DNA of 64,000 nucleotides. Source: Stereum hirsutum FP-91666 SS1 (lineage: Eukaryota > Basidiomycota > Agaricomycetes > Russulales > Stereaceae). The DNA lies in the NCBI RefSeq assembly GCF_000264905.1, contig NW_006763151.1, positions 431,643 to 495,642 of the forward strand, read 5' to 3'. Below are positions 35,182-47,837 of the stretch, one piece after another. The notes below the pieces were generated by a model. The model was given only the letters and a program-made list of their open reading frames with translations. It was not told where the DNA came from and did no database searches. A program made the position numbers and the translations under genes. Within the stretch, counting starts at the first letter, position 1. The number at the start of each line of letters is the position of its first letter.

Positions 35182-38100
35182 CTACCCCTCCAACACCTCC
35201 CGACTCGCCAACACCCGATGCGCCAACGCGCTCAAATTCGCATCCGCCATGACCACCTCGGGCGTGTACTCCACCCCGAACGCCTGTTTGATCGCGCGCG
35301 CGATCCGTTTGGCTTGTTTTTCGGACCAGAACCGGAAGTCGTCTGGGTCGGCGGAGGATGAGTCGGGGGAGGGAGAGGTTGGGGAGGCGGGTATGGGGGA
35401 GGTGGGGGAAGTAGGTTCGGATGCGGATGCGGAGGAGGATTGAGCGTCTGTGTCTGTGTCGGTGGCGGTGGCGGTAGCAGGAGAGGTATCATCATTCGGG
35501 GCAGACATGATGTTCGCAGCCTCCGTGATGGTACCCGAGGACGAAGACGTAGAAGCAGAGGTAGAAGACGAAGATGGCAGGGCGAGAACGGGACGGCAGG
35601 AGATAGGTATGAGCGACGGGTCCGAGTCGAGGCAGAGCGGGACGATGCGCATGAGTGAGGACCGGACGGAGGCGAAGTCGAGGTTTTGGGGCTGGTCGAC
35701 TGTTTATATAAATACGGACAGTTAGTCATTTGGGAAAATGAGAGGGAATGAGAGGGGTGACGAGGAAAGGCAAAACGCACCGTAGATCTCAAACGGCCCG
35801 TCCAGACTCATGACATTATACTTCCCATCATGGTGGTACCGAACCTATCAACGCACAGACCCGACCATTGACCGTTGAGTGTCTACGCAATCCGCGATTT
35901 TAACGGATAACAACGCACCTCATATCGCCCGACTCCCCACGGCAGCTTATCCCCCTTAAACACGACCTCCCCACTCGTCGGCGTATCCTTCGCACCTCCC
36001 TCCACGATCCCGATCGGCACGTCTCCGTCCCATTCTTCGTCGTGCACGGGGAGCCACATGCCCAGTGAAGAGGTCTTCGTGACGAGGCTCGACTGGTTCG
36101 CGCCGACCTGTTTTCCAATGCATAATATACATCGAGTGTAAGTCAAAAAAAAAAAAGGAGTGGGGTGTGCAAGACGATATCTGGGAAAGAAAGAAGGAAC
36201 GTACCCTGTAGATCCCAATCCAATCCTTCCTCGAATGATTCTCTGGAGCCTGCCACTGCACCCTGATCGGCTCTCCCAGATGGAACCTGGGCGCGTTCGA
36301 ACGCTTAGAGTCGGAGTCGGAGTCGAAAGTGACATTCGAGTCGGAGTTGGAAAGGATCGTAGCGCGGTACTTGTCCGTTTCGTACGAGGAGAGGTCGTTC
36401 GCCACGCGTCTGTGTTCAAGTTATATTAGTGAGTAGGGAGGAAGGGGGAGGGGGAGGGGAGGGAAGGGGAGAAATGAAACGTACGTGATGACCAGTTTCT
36501 CTCGGGATTGCTGCAGCAGGAACTTCGTGTCTTGCATCACCTCTGGGATCCTCGACCGGGCTACACATCCCCACGAAAAGAATCCGCTTGTCAGCGCCTT
36601 CCTCCTCCATGTTCTCCTCTAAAACGAAGTCACGCATGCACAGAAACAGAAGAGGAAAAACTCACATTTCGCCAAAAACTCCTCCACAACCTCCGCCGTC
36701 TCCTCAAACACCTTCTCCAGATTCCCCCTCACCTCCCTCACCACCTTCACCACCCTCGTCATCTCTGGGCCCTGTCCGATCTGTCCGAGGCCCAGTCTGC
36801 CCGCGCGCCGCTCGAGCAGCCGCGCGTTCTTGGACGCTACTTTCTTGATCACTTTCACGAAGCCGGCGTCTTTACGGAGCGAGTCGCCGTAGAGCTTGCG
36901 CATGTGCGGGCTGTTTGTTGGGGAGGATGTACAGACGACTGATGAGCGAGGGGAAAGGAACGAGCGAAAAGGCGAGACGGGAGACGGGAGGAGACAACGC
37001 ACTTTTCCACGTTCCGAAGGAACCACCAGTAGCTCAGATGTCTGATCACGGCGAGCGTATACACCACTTTACTCCCGCTGATGAGCGCAAGACCGAAGAA
37101 CGCGGCGCCCGCGACGATCTCGGGGTTGTTCAGGTACCTATTCGCGAGCATTCGATATCACCGCCACCACCAATAACAACACCAGAAAAAGAGAAGCCCC
37201 ATCAACCACGGTACAAGAGAGAATGGAAAGGAGCGGCTGGACGGAGACGAGAAGAGAAACGCACCGGTAAATCCCAGAATAATCTAAATTGGACGGGAAG
37301 TCCTCCATGAAGAAGTCGCCGTAGAACCAGCCGAACACTCCGAGGACCTCGAAGCTCTCTTTCGCGGCCCACATGTGGAACGCAACGAGCGCCTGTAATA
37401 TATGTGTATGCGGTCATTTAGTAAAAGTTCTCATGGCATTTGAAGGCGGAGAGAAGAAATACGTGGGCGAAGGTGGAAAGCGGACGGGTTGAGTGAGGGA
37501 GAAAGGGGAAGGGGAATGTAAGAGAAAAGAGAAACACGCACAACGCCCATAACATGCCTCAACAGCTCATCTCCCTCCGTCCAATCGACAGGCAACCTAT
37601 ACGTGTTCCACACTAGCCCCAGGAAACTCGCTATCCACCCAACCCACGACAACAAAAAATCAGCTTTCCAAAATCGAAGCGACGAACGCAAACTAAAACG
37701 ACAACGAAAAAGAATGACAAAACGCACCATAAGTCATACACATACTCAAATTATACACAACCTTCCAATTCATAAACGCCTCCCTAACCGCGCCCTCTCC
37801 CGCCCCATCGTCCCTCGCATGCCCATGCCCATGCCTGCCCTCCCCATGCCTTCCCTCCGCATAAATCCCTTCCCCGAGCCTCCCCTCCTTCCCGCCATAC
37901 CTCCTCCCCGCCCCACTCGTCGGATAATGATAATGTTTCAGATAATGTCTCACGAGGAACTTGCCCTCGCTCTGTGCGCGGAGCACGCTCCCGAGTCCGA
38001 AAGAGTGGAAGAGACACCAGGCGAGGGCGTGCGTTGCGTGGAGGACGATAGAAGAGGAGGGGGAGGAGGGGAGGAAGAAGAGGAGAGAAGTGTAGGAGAG

Positions 38101-40801
38101 GAGGAGGATGAGCATGAAGTCTGTTGCGCTACATGGATCACGAAAAGGCGACAGGCGATCAGTCTGACGAAACGATGGGGAGGAATTGAGGAGTCGAGAA
38201 TGGGTGAGGCAGAGTGTATGGAGGGAGGGGAAGGAGGGGGAGGAAGACAGACAGACATACCGGAAAATATCCAAATTCTTCAAAAAGATCGTATCGTTCC
38301 TAAAATACCGATTCATCAAATCATGCCCGCTCGTCGTCGTCGGGCTCCTGCTCCTCTCCCTCCGTCCCATCATCGCCTTCCCTGCCTTACTTCCCCCCAG
38401 TCCTTCATCCATCTCGAGCCCCGTCGCCGTTTCTTTCATGCAAGTAGTAGTCGTGGTCGTGGTAGTACTCGTCCCCACCAACTCAATCTCCGTCTCCGTC
38501 TCAGTCTCCACCTCATCTTCCTCCGTCGCCGTATCCCCCTCCGTCGCACTAGGCGTCGACATCGCGCTCGCGCTCGTCGCGTCCGAGACTGACCGGGCTC
38601 TGTTCGTCGGACTACCACTGCCTCCACTTTCCACCTCCGTCAACTTCTCTACCTCGTTCTCGTTCTTCCCTCCTGTGGCAGTGGCGGGCAAACTAACCAC
38701 CGAAACCGAAGCCGATCCGGAAACGGGGGTAGACACAGAGGTGGAAACAGATAAGGAAGGGTTCGAAGACTGGGATTTATGCGTGCGCGAGCGGCGGGGG
38801 ACGAGGACGCGTTCGGCGAGCGGTTTGCGTTGGCCGTACATGCGTTCGATGTCTGCGTGGGTTTGTGTTTGCGTTTGTGTTTCATTAGTGCGTTGGTGGA
38901 GCAGGATATGTATAATTTACGATGGAATACGAATTCGGATCCAGAAGTCAGCAAGTCGAAGAAAAATGTTATCAATCCCGAAATTAGGAGTGGAAACTGT
39001 CCAGGATAAAAGAGAGAGAGAGAGTACGCACGAGGATTCTCGAACCACACCAAAAACGCGAACTGGGCCGCGTGCGCCGCGATGGAGACGAACAAGACGG
39101 GATAAGAGCCGACGATGAGCGAGAGGCCGTAAAACCATGCGTAGCCTGTTGCGTTCATTGTACGTTTACCCATCGAGCCAACGCAAAAAAAACAAAAAGA
39201 TCGTCAGTACTCAGCCCCATCCGCAAGAATCTCCAAACCCGTAGTCAAGAAACCCAAAATATGAGAAAAGAGACATACCAACAGAATACATCGGATGCGG
39301 CGCCAACTCGAAAACCCCGTCGAAAACAAGGTTGCCCCGCTGGAAGAAACAGTCGCCCCAGTACCAGCCATAATCTTTCACGACGTGGTGTGCTTCGGAT
39401 TTTACCCAGAGGTTGAAGGCGATAAGGGTCGTGCCTACTATCCATCTGTGTTTTTTATGGAGGGGAAAGGGGTTGAGAGGGAGGGAGAGGGGATGGTGGG
39501 GATGAGATGAGCATGAGGGAGAAGGGAAATGGTTAGTCAATTGATTTCTTCGTTTGGATACGGAGGTTAAGAGGCAAGAGAATACGAGAGAGGTGTATAT
39601 GGAGAGGACAAGGGTGTGGCGACCGAACACGCTATGGGAGCATGCCCGCTGTGGCACACGACCACTTCGACTGAATCGGTCTAGAAATAATAATTGTGAT
39701 ACTTCATTTCGCTTCGCTACGAACGCGTCTCATAAGGGCTCGCACGTACATATACGCGTCTAGGGTGCTTCTGCCCCTTTGCACGCTCCCAGCTCGTATC
39801 TGAGTACGTATGTACTCAGTGTGGATGCTTCGCCACGACGCGTACGCAAGACGTCGTATAACGTACATGGACCCGACACGTTAGGGTCGAAGGTCGAGAT
39901 GTGCTCTCCCCATAATTATCACAGCGAGTATGCACCTCATCGGCTTCAAAAACTAAAGAATGGGAGAAGAACATACCTCAAGACATGGACCGGAATGGAC
40001 AAGCCAGTCGGGACGCGGAAACACGCAAAGGCGAAGAGGCAGAAGGACAGAAAGTCGCTGTGTACAAGAGAAGGGGGTGAGCAAGACGTAAGGACGGGAG
40101 TGAATCGACGTACTTGATAAGGATGATATCGACTGCTTGACGGAAGAGCAACCAGGCGTTATATTCCAGTGGGAGTTCCTATACACATCTCATGAGAAAC
40201 ACTTTAATCACAAAGAAAGAAACAAAAAAAAACACCAACATCGAAACTATAATCGCTCCCCATCTTCCCAACCAACTGTTTCCGAATCCACTCCCTAACC
40301 TCCGGCCTCCTCTTCCCATCCAACCACCCCATCCTCTGCACCTCCCTCACGATCCACTTCCTCCTGCTCTGTTTCGTCAACACATAGCCCAGGCCAGCAT
40401 CGTACGCCGCGCGCCAGAACGCAAAGTACGCAAAGAAGAAGACTTTGCGGAGTGTCCCGGATGTGGTGCAGAAGAGGACGAGCTGGAGGGCGAGGAGGAG
40501 GAGGTTGAGGATGTCGAGGTGCGACTTTGGGTGGGAGGGATGTAGGAGCGCGGTCACGACGTCGTGCGTCGTCGGGACGCGGAAGACTGGACGCGACGAT
40601 GAGTATATGCGTTTGAAAGTTGAGCGAAAGAATAAGGGATGAGGAGGACGTACCCTGGCCGCTAGGCGTCTTGCCCCAGACGACCTCTTCCTTCTCCTTC
40701 TCTGGCTCTGCTACAGGAGAACTCGACTCTTTCATCGCTGCTGCTGCTGCTGCTGCAGTTGTCGTTCGCAATCGCAGACCTTCCTGGGTACCGGCCGACA
40801 T
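35182..40801 (-). CDS. CHO2: Phosphatidylethanolamine N-methyltransferase
   Basis: First methylation step from phosphatidylethanolamine towards phosphatidylcholine, using S-adenosylmethionine, in the ER membrane. It starts [13 protein letters not shown] at 40801 and ends at TAG 35182-35184, with many short introns. Multi-pass blocks in order: [101 protein letters not shown] (first methyltransferase motif) and LVWFENPHIERMYG. A ~200-residue Ser/Thr/Glu linker follows. The second half has [37 protein letters not shown] (second motif) and [19 protein letters not shown]. The soluble C-terminus has [35 protein letters not shown] and [20 protein letters not shown]. This is the full fungal CHO2 architecture (yeast protein ~870 residues). 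The long charged linker is the main departure. Confidence 0.93.
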
Positions 40802-42017
40802 TGTTCGAGTTGGAAAGGAGGCGCACACGACCTCGCGAAGTTGGGGATGCGAGGATGAGTCTCGTTTCAGCGACTCGAGCTCACGGAAACTTACGCGACC
40901 TGAATTCGGAATCGAATTGGGCTCGGAGCACGTAACGAAAAAGTAAAACGAAATTGTGTTCTTTCGCACGTGTTTCTTGCATCCTAAACCCCGTCTGATA
41001 CGTGGCAATTATTGCGGGGAGTCCCTTCCGATGTCGGACGCGCTACATGACGAGGAGCGAAACAAGTTCGGACGGCGGACTGGTGAGAGCTCGAGATGGG
41101 GATGGGGCTGCTTGTGGAGGGAAAGTCGACGGTGTTGTAGAAGGGCGTCGTGTGACTCCGTAAGCTTGAGTTTACTTCAGGTCTATATATGTATGTGAAG
41201 CTGAGAAAGGAACAAGGGACTCGGGACGACTCGGTTTTGTGGCTGCTATCTGCGATTCAACATGGAGTAACTGTTGTTGGACTCGCGCCCCTATTCTCAG
41301 TGAATGTTGCATCCAGAGCTCGAACGTTCAATCTGTCGAAGGAACAAACTCAGGCTGAGCAAAAATATCTCTCAACTCGCCGTGTTCAACGTAACGGGAA
41401 TAGAATACGAACAAAACACGATCATCGACGGCATGACTATCGACAATACTCATACACTACCTACAGTGTGTGTACATCAAGAAACATGACCTATCGTGCG
41501 ACTCTCGAAGTCAGGAGGACGAGGGCGCAGACGGGAGGAAGACGAGATAGATGTATGTATGTACGTACGAGACCGGAAATGTACAGATTGACACCAAACA
41601 ATGCACATGAAAAGCATGGACTATAGAACAGAGATCCTAAGAATGAGTTCGAGTTCGCGAGTCGAGAGGTAGAGAGAGGGAGGGAGAGAGGGAGATATAA
41701 GGTGGGATAGATAATGTGACAGAAAAGCAAGAAAAGAGCAACGACGGAGAGCGAGTAACGACGAGACACAAAAACAGACAAAGAAGTCAGCAGCAAACAC
41801 GGCAGCTCCCGAAAAGAGGGAGGGGTGTAATCAAGAAAGGAATCCAAAGCATGGGGATGGAGATTAAAGAAACTCAGATGGACAGCATACCATATCAAGA
41901 GACGAGGCCTTCGAACCCGAGAAAGAAACAATCAAGAAAGAATCAAACAGTCCGCGACAAACTCAAAAATCACAACAAACCGCACAATTCCCCTCTACAC
42001 TCACCCACCAACCCACC
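40802..42017. other. Intergenic region
   Basis: CHO2 promoter side and the 3' flank of the F-box gene at 42018. An Ala-coding CTG/CAG run lies just inside CHO2. No other gene seen; the stretch 41640-41990 is purine-rich on the + strand. Confidence 0.5.
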
Positions 42018-45000
42018 TCACCCCCTCCTCCTCCCCATAAAGAAACACCCCTCATACCCCGGCACCGCCGCCGGGCTCAACGTATCCCTCCACCTCCCCG
42101 TAAAACTCCCATACTTATCTCCCACCAAAAACCCGCGATACAACCACTTCCCCCGGTCCCCGTCCAGATACTCCTTGCTCAAGCTCACGAACCCGTCGTA
42201 GGGCCGCACACGGCCGACGAGGTTGAACTGGCCCCAGGCGGAGTGGCCTTCGCCCGTGATGAGCACTTCGCGCACGCGGCGCTGATAGGCGGGCTGTGCG
42301 ACCGGCTCGATTTCGTCTTGCGTGGTAGTGGGTGGAGGCGACGCGTTGGATGTCGAAGGATTCGGAGGGTCGGTCGTGGGCACAGACGGTAAACCAGGAC
42401 ACCTATGATATACCAACATCCCCCTCCTCCCCGGCTCCCTCACCTCCAACCTCTCCTGCCCACCACCAACGACGCTGATATCCACTCCCGTAGGTAAATG
42501 CGCCCTCAGCGGGTCTCCCATCGAGAGCGGGCGGTACCGATCGGGTACGTTCGCGGTGTTGGTGTTCGTGTTGGTGTTCGTGTCCGTGCTGCCGCTCTGG
42601 GGTTCGTTCGGTTCTTCGGGACCGAGAAGGTGGTATTCGCGGAGTTTCCAGGTTTGCTGATGGCGAGCGACGAGCGAACGGTGAAGTGTGGGTGGAGGGG
42701 CGCCGGAGAGGAGTGCGGCGTACGCCGTGAATTCCGTGTACTACCAAAGCGATCTAAAATCAGCTTTTTCTTTCTTGAGACAGAGAAAATAAGATAACGA
42801 GAAGACGCACGGTGAAAAGTCCCTCCCAAACCCCTTCCAAACTTCCTAATCTGAACGCCTCAGTGGGCCTCACCGTCTCCCTCTCCTGCGCCCTCGTATT
42901 CGCGCCCGCGCCCGCTCCCAATCCACCACCACCCATCCCGCCAAATCCACCACCCAGCCCTCCCATCACCCCCGCCGGTCCTCCCATACCAAACCCACCC
43001 CCATGCCCAGGTCCCATCCCGCCCAATCCAAACCCACCAGTGCCGGCAGGGCCCCCAGGCCCAACTCCTCCGAACGGACCCATCCCGAGGCCCGAACCAA
43101 GCTGAGGCCCGCGCTTCGCGAGGCTCAGAGCCCGTTTCCATTCCGATTCCCACTCGAAGCTGAGTTTGACGTGGTGGAAGTCGAGCTGCCTCTCTTCCTG
43201 CTGGACCGGCTTGTCTCTTTCGGTGGTGGTGGCAGCGGCGGCGGTGGCGGTAGTATCTATACCTTCTGCGACTTGCTTCCCATTCTCCCCCTCCTCATGT
43301 TCCTTCCCCTTTCCCTTATCCACCGTAACATTCTCCGCTCGCTCTCCCTCCCTCTCTGCATCACCACCTTCGACCTCCGCATCCTCCTCTTCCAGACTCA
43401 ACGCCTCCTCCCTCAAAACCTGCCATATCCCACTCGGCGCCAACGGGCTGTTCTTGAACGTGTCCGCCTTGTTCACGCTCTTCGGCGCCAGACTGAGATA
43501 GCTCAGGATCGCGGGCGCGGCGAGAGGCGGGGCGACGAGCGGGGGGTAGGAGGCGTAGGATGTCGGGGTGGTGTTGCGTAGGGGGGATGGGGGGAGGAAG
43601 TCGATCCATTCGGGCTGGGTTACTGGGTACTGTTTAGGATGGGAGGGAGTGGGTTAGCGAGCAATTTCAGGCGATTTTCGGAGGCCAAAGAAATATGTAT
43701 AAAATATGATATGGAACGGTGGAGAATATTGACACGCGAGAAATAAAATCGAGGCAATGCCACATTATGGAGGAGAGATGAGCGTGCGAGACGTTCTGTT
43801 CAATCGTTCAGAAAAACTATCTGACGGAACCCGCGCGTGAATCACCACCTCCCGCGTTGTCGTCTCATACTCCGAGCTCCTCAAAGAGCTGAATGAACAT
43901 GCACAAAACACATCCACCACAGAAAGCCCCAAACCCTCGAAAATGCACAGGACGTACATATTCCGAGATCGTGGGTCAATGTATATGAGTGCAAGCCGTC
44001 ACGTCAACTTCAATCGCTCCAAACAGCGCACAAAAACGTGGCCGACGCTCACGAACTCCAATTCGCTCTACACACTCTCCATCGTGTGTATCGAATCAAG
44101 ACCATCGATACGCAGTTAAACAAACCCACGAAACCGCCTAATCCACGCACACCTCGCATGGCGAATGACCTCACTCAACGACCACGAACACGCAACCCGA
44201 ATCATCGCGATCTTTGACAAGACACCCGAAGGTATTGTGTGAATGCCACCGAATCGCGCTTTACGACAGATCTTCGCCGCACGATACGAGAACGCAGGTC
44301 GGGGCTCGCAATCGCCCGGGGACAAAATGAGGACCTTTGGATTTTTCATTTCCGTCAATCCACTCTCGAGGAGTGTGTTGTGAAGAAAAATGAAAGAGGA
44401 GGCGTGAAGGGGCCTATGTGAGTAAGTACTGCCGTTATTATTACCGGCGGCATTACTTACATATCCCCATAAAAGAGAGCACGTAAGCTCAAGACACGGC
44501 TTAGCGATGTCAACATCAATGTTAACAGCCGAGAAAGGATGAGTGCCTGTCCTAACGTTTGTTTAACGTTACGGTAATTCTCGAGTTGTTTGGAAGACAC
44601 GGCGATCAAGCGAACGACGGGCGCGGGAGACGCCGCGTAGTAGAGACGAGATGGAACGTCCACGAGTCTCGCGACCATCGTCATCGCGATGCGCGCATGC
44701 AAGACGAACAGGAACGGCGAAAACATAACAGCGATAGGACAACTTGTGCAGAAGCCGTGATGCACGGCGATTATGCACGGAAGACGCCGACGTCCAACAA
44801 CGAAATAGTGAAGCAAAAAATTAATCTCCAAAGTAATCACGCCCGTCGTCCTCGTGCTCGCAACGCCAACGATCTCGAGGAACACGCAGAGACGTGCCTT
44901 CGGAGGACGAGATGAAATAACGTCGGTTCAAAGCGACGACAATGGATGACGACACCGCGAGTTCATCGGAACTCGCGCTTTGCCCCACACCGCCTACTCG

Positions 45001-46171
45001 CACACACGAGGCGGTTACGGAGACCGCGAACGCGATGATCTGCGCCTAGAAGGGAACGAGTAGAATGAAATAAAACGAATGCGGAGAAAGGCGAAATGCA
45101 GAACGCGAGAACGCGCTTCATTTCGACCGTTTTGCACAGGAATTTACGCACGGTAGCATGGAAGATAGAGAGAATGATAGGGCGCGAAGCAAGGAGAAGC
45201 CCAAGAGAGAGAGAAAAGCACAGAGAGAAGAGAAAAGGATAAACGTTCTCGAGGACAGGAGATGCTCACCTTGTGTGCGCCCAGCGCGATAAGCTTGAGG
45301 ATGCTGACGACGGAGCGGAAGGTCTGTTCGTCGAGGACAAAATACTCCTCTGCCATATCGCCCAGGTTAACATCGCAAAACGAAATTATAGAAAGAGATA
45401 CAACATACCTGGCTTGAGCAGGAACCAGAACAACCACATCGCCAGCGTCGAGAACTCCGAGTCCGGCGGCCAGATATTATCCTTGATAGCATACGTAGCG
45501 AAGCTCGCCCCCTCGGGATCGAACCAAAAGTTACGAAGCCAAATATCGAGCCTCGCATACTTCCTGAGCGTTCGCTCGTTCAGTCCGTCGTTCTCGAGCA
45601 TCATGAGATACGCCATCCAAAGCATCTCCTTCGTCTTCAAAGTCGCCTTCGCTCCATCCTCGTCTCCGTCTCCGTCTCCGTCCCCCTTCCTCTCGCTCTG
45701 ATTCTCCCTCTCACTTCCACTCGCAGCAGGAGTATGGTGATCTCCTTCGGCAGGTGCGGTTGGGCTAGGGCTCGGAATAGCCCCATGCCCAGGGAGGCGC
45801 GGGATCGGCGCGTTCGTGGTCTGCATCTGCTGTACCTGCACGAAACAATGCTGGAGCCTCCTAAACCTCGTCAACAGCGTGAACCTCCTCTTCAGCTCTC
45901 TGATCACGTTCTCCGAGATCTTCGCCTCGGGCCCCAACCTCCTGAAATAAGCCTCGGCATCGAATTTGGCCCTGAAGATCAGGACGTAGAGATGCGGGTT
46001 CGTGGACGTGGAGAGCGTGGATGCGAAGCGGCGAGAGACGAGCTGGAGAGAAATAAGGTCGGCTGGGGGACCAGGGGGGCCTAGGGTTGCGGTGAAGAAA
46101 CCGACATGTTCAATGATCTCGTTGGGAACGCGGTCGAAGGGAGCTGTGACCACTGTTTGCGTCGATACCAT
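42018..46171 (-). CDS. F-box protein with conserved C-terminal module (paralogue 1)
   Basis: Probable SCF ubiquitin-ligase adaptor. The first exon starts at 46171 with MVSTQTVVTAPFDRVPNEII; the F-box-like stretch is FDRVPNEIIEHVGFF with LISLQLVSRRFASTLS. Then LKRRFTLLTRFRRLQHCF, LWMAYLMMLENDGLNERTL and FSTLAMWLFWFLLKP follow. The next exon has FRSVVSILKLIALGAHK. After a gap of about 1.6 kb (45262-43633) come YPVTQPEWIDFLPPSPLR, NKADTFKNSPLAPSGIWQVL, a Gly/Met-rich low-complexity stretch, and RLGSLEGVWEGLFT. The C-terminal module is HSAWGQFNLVGRVRPYDGFV with KWLYRGFLVG and TGRWRDT, and the protein ends CFFMGRRRG. It is paralogous to the gene at 47838-50937, which has the same exon order. The 1.6-kb gap is either a very long intron or a sign that two genes are joined here. 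The shared layout with the paralogue favours one gene. Confidence 0.75.
43633..45262. other. Unusually long presumed intron, with a hairpin
   Basis: No supported coding sequence lies between the exon ending LIALGAHK and the exon starting YPVTQPEW. It contains an inverted repeat at 44422-44460 (arms GTAAGTACTGCCG and CGGCATTACTTAC, 13-nt arms with one mismatch, ~13-nt loop). Short minus-strand frames are open but match nothing. Confidence 0.45.
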
Positions 46172-47837
46172 CTGTAGTGACTCGTTGATAGATGAACAAC
46201 AGAATCAAAGACGAGCTGTGCGATGAACGTTGAAGCTGGGCAGACGACGAGGGTGGTGGTCAAGAGCAACAAGGAAAGCGTCGAAGTCGCTCGCGAAGAA
46301 AGCAAGGCAAGGTCAGTCGGCAGCAAGTGGCTGGAGTAGAAGTCCTTCGAAGTGCAGATTAGCACGCCTCGTTCCTCGCCTGGGGCTTTGCCTTCTCCGG
46401 CCACCCCTTCAGCCCGCCACTTTCGCATCCTACGTAAATAATATCAGAATAAAATGCACCTTTCTATCTATAGCGACCCGTTCTCCCACCCGCTGATTTT
46501 TGCTTCGTTTTTGTTTCGAATTTCGTCTCCTACATACACGCCACAAATCGCATCCCCACAGATAATGCACGCTCCAAACCTCACGCGAGATATCCCCATT
46601 TTCCCAGATTTTCTCCTACGCTACATTGCAGCATGTCACCTGCACACCCCTGTGACTTTCACTATACATGCAGATTGAACGCTATGCTATGCGCAACGTT
46701 TCACGATGACATCGGACGCATCATTTTATGAACTCACGTCTTCCCCTCGTTCCTCCTCGGCTTCCTGCTTCCCCGCATCCTGTCTTCCCTGATTTACATA
46801 CTGGCCTTGCCTTACCGAAAGACTAATAAAGCGGAGCCGAACCGAGATTCAAGAGCTTCCGAGGGACAAGGCCTGCGGAGAGGTCATGATACGCGTTGAC
46901 AAAGGAGACAGACGACGGGACACGATGGTGGACGTCGCAACGTTGACGGCGGACCACGGTGAGCATTTCATCGATCATTGGCGGACTCGACGGAAAGACC
47001 TGCGGGAGGACCTGACGAATTCGAGGCGGGTTCTGGATCTGGCGGGGCAAGGCAAAGCAAAGTGACGCCTCCTCGGAGCGGCGAACTCACGGGAAGAGGG
47101 TTCTGCCTTTGAGCCGGGAAGGCTGCATATAGGAGTAGGAATAGGAGTAAATTGTAAAGCATAGGGATGGCCCACGGGGAACTCGAAGAGTCCGTCAGCG
47201 ACGATGTCGACGACGGCAGGGGACGGGGAGGAGAACAGAACAAATCACGCATGTATTATTTCTATTCGTAAATTAACGATACTGTAAGCCGTGATTGAGA
47301 GAAATGTATGCATCGTTCGAGAGATGAAGACAGGCTTGGGACATGTATGAAGCACATGGGAGGAGATAACTAGACATGGGATGGCACGAGAGAGAAGAGA
47401 TGATGGAGTATGCGAGGCGACGAGATGAGCATGGATGTATATATGTACGTATGATATAGGATGATTTCGAACTAAGCAAGAAAGGGTCGTGCGGAGACGG
47501 AGACGTGTGCAATGGCTAGAGGAAGAGATACATAGCAATACAGCATTAACATTACGATGAGGAGACGAGGACAGTGACGAGAACAAATAACGAGCACAAG
47601 ACGACAGCTATTATGTGTGGCTCGTAACGTAAGTACAGCGACAGGCGTGACACGACAAGAACAAAATAGTAGAGTCCACGATGTGATTGAACAAAAATAA
47701 AAGCTCGAAACGGAGTGGGGAGTAGAGAAGAGAAAGTAATGCAGCAAGTGCTACGCGTTTCGGCACCGCCTTACCATGGCACGGAGTGTGGACTAACCGA
47801 ACAGATTTTCACCATGCAGTCTCGAATGGAGGAGCAA
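46172..47837. other. Intergenic region between the two F-box genes
   Basis: Promoter of the first F-box gene and 3' flank of the second. On the minus strand at ~47240-46830 there are open stretches with some protein-like text (for example ADGLFEFPVGHPYALQF, and NAYHDLSAGLVPRKLLNL in another frame), possibly exons of a decayed or small unknown gene. I could not join them in phase. Confidence 0.35.

Noticed and set aside
37603..39118. Two long + strand frames (329 and 310 codons)
   Set aside because: Both lie antisense to clearly conserved CHO2 exons and match no family.
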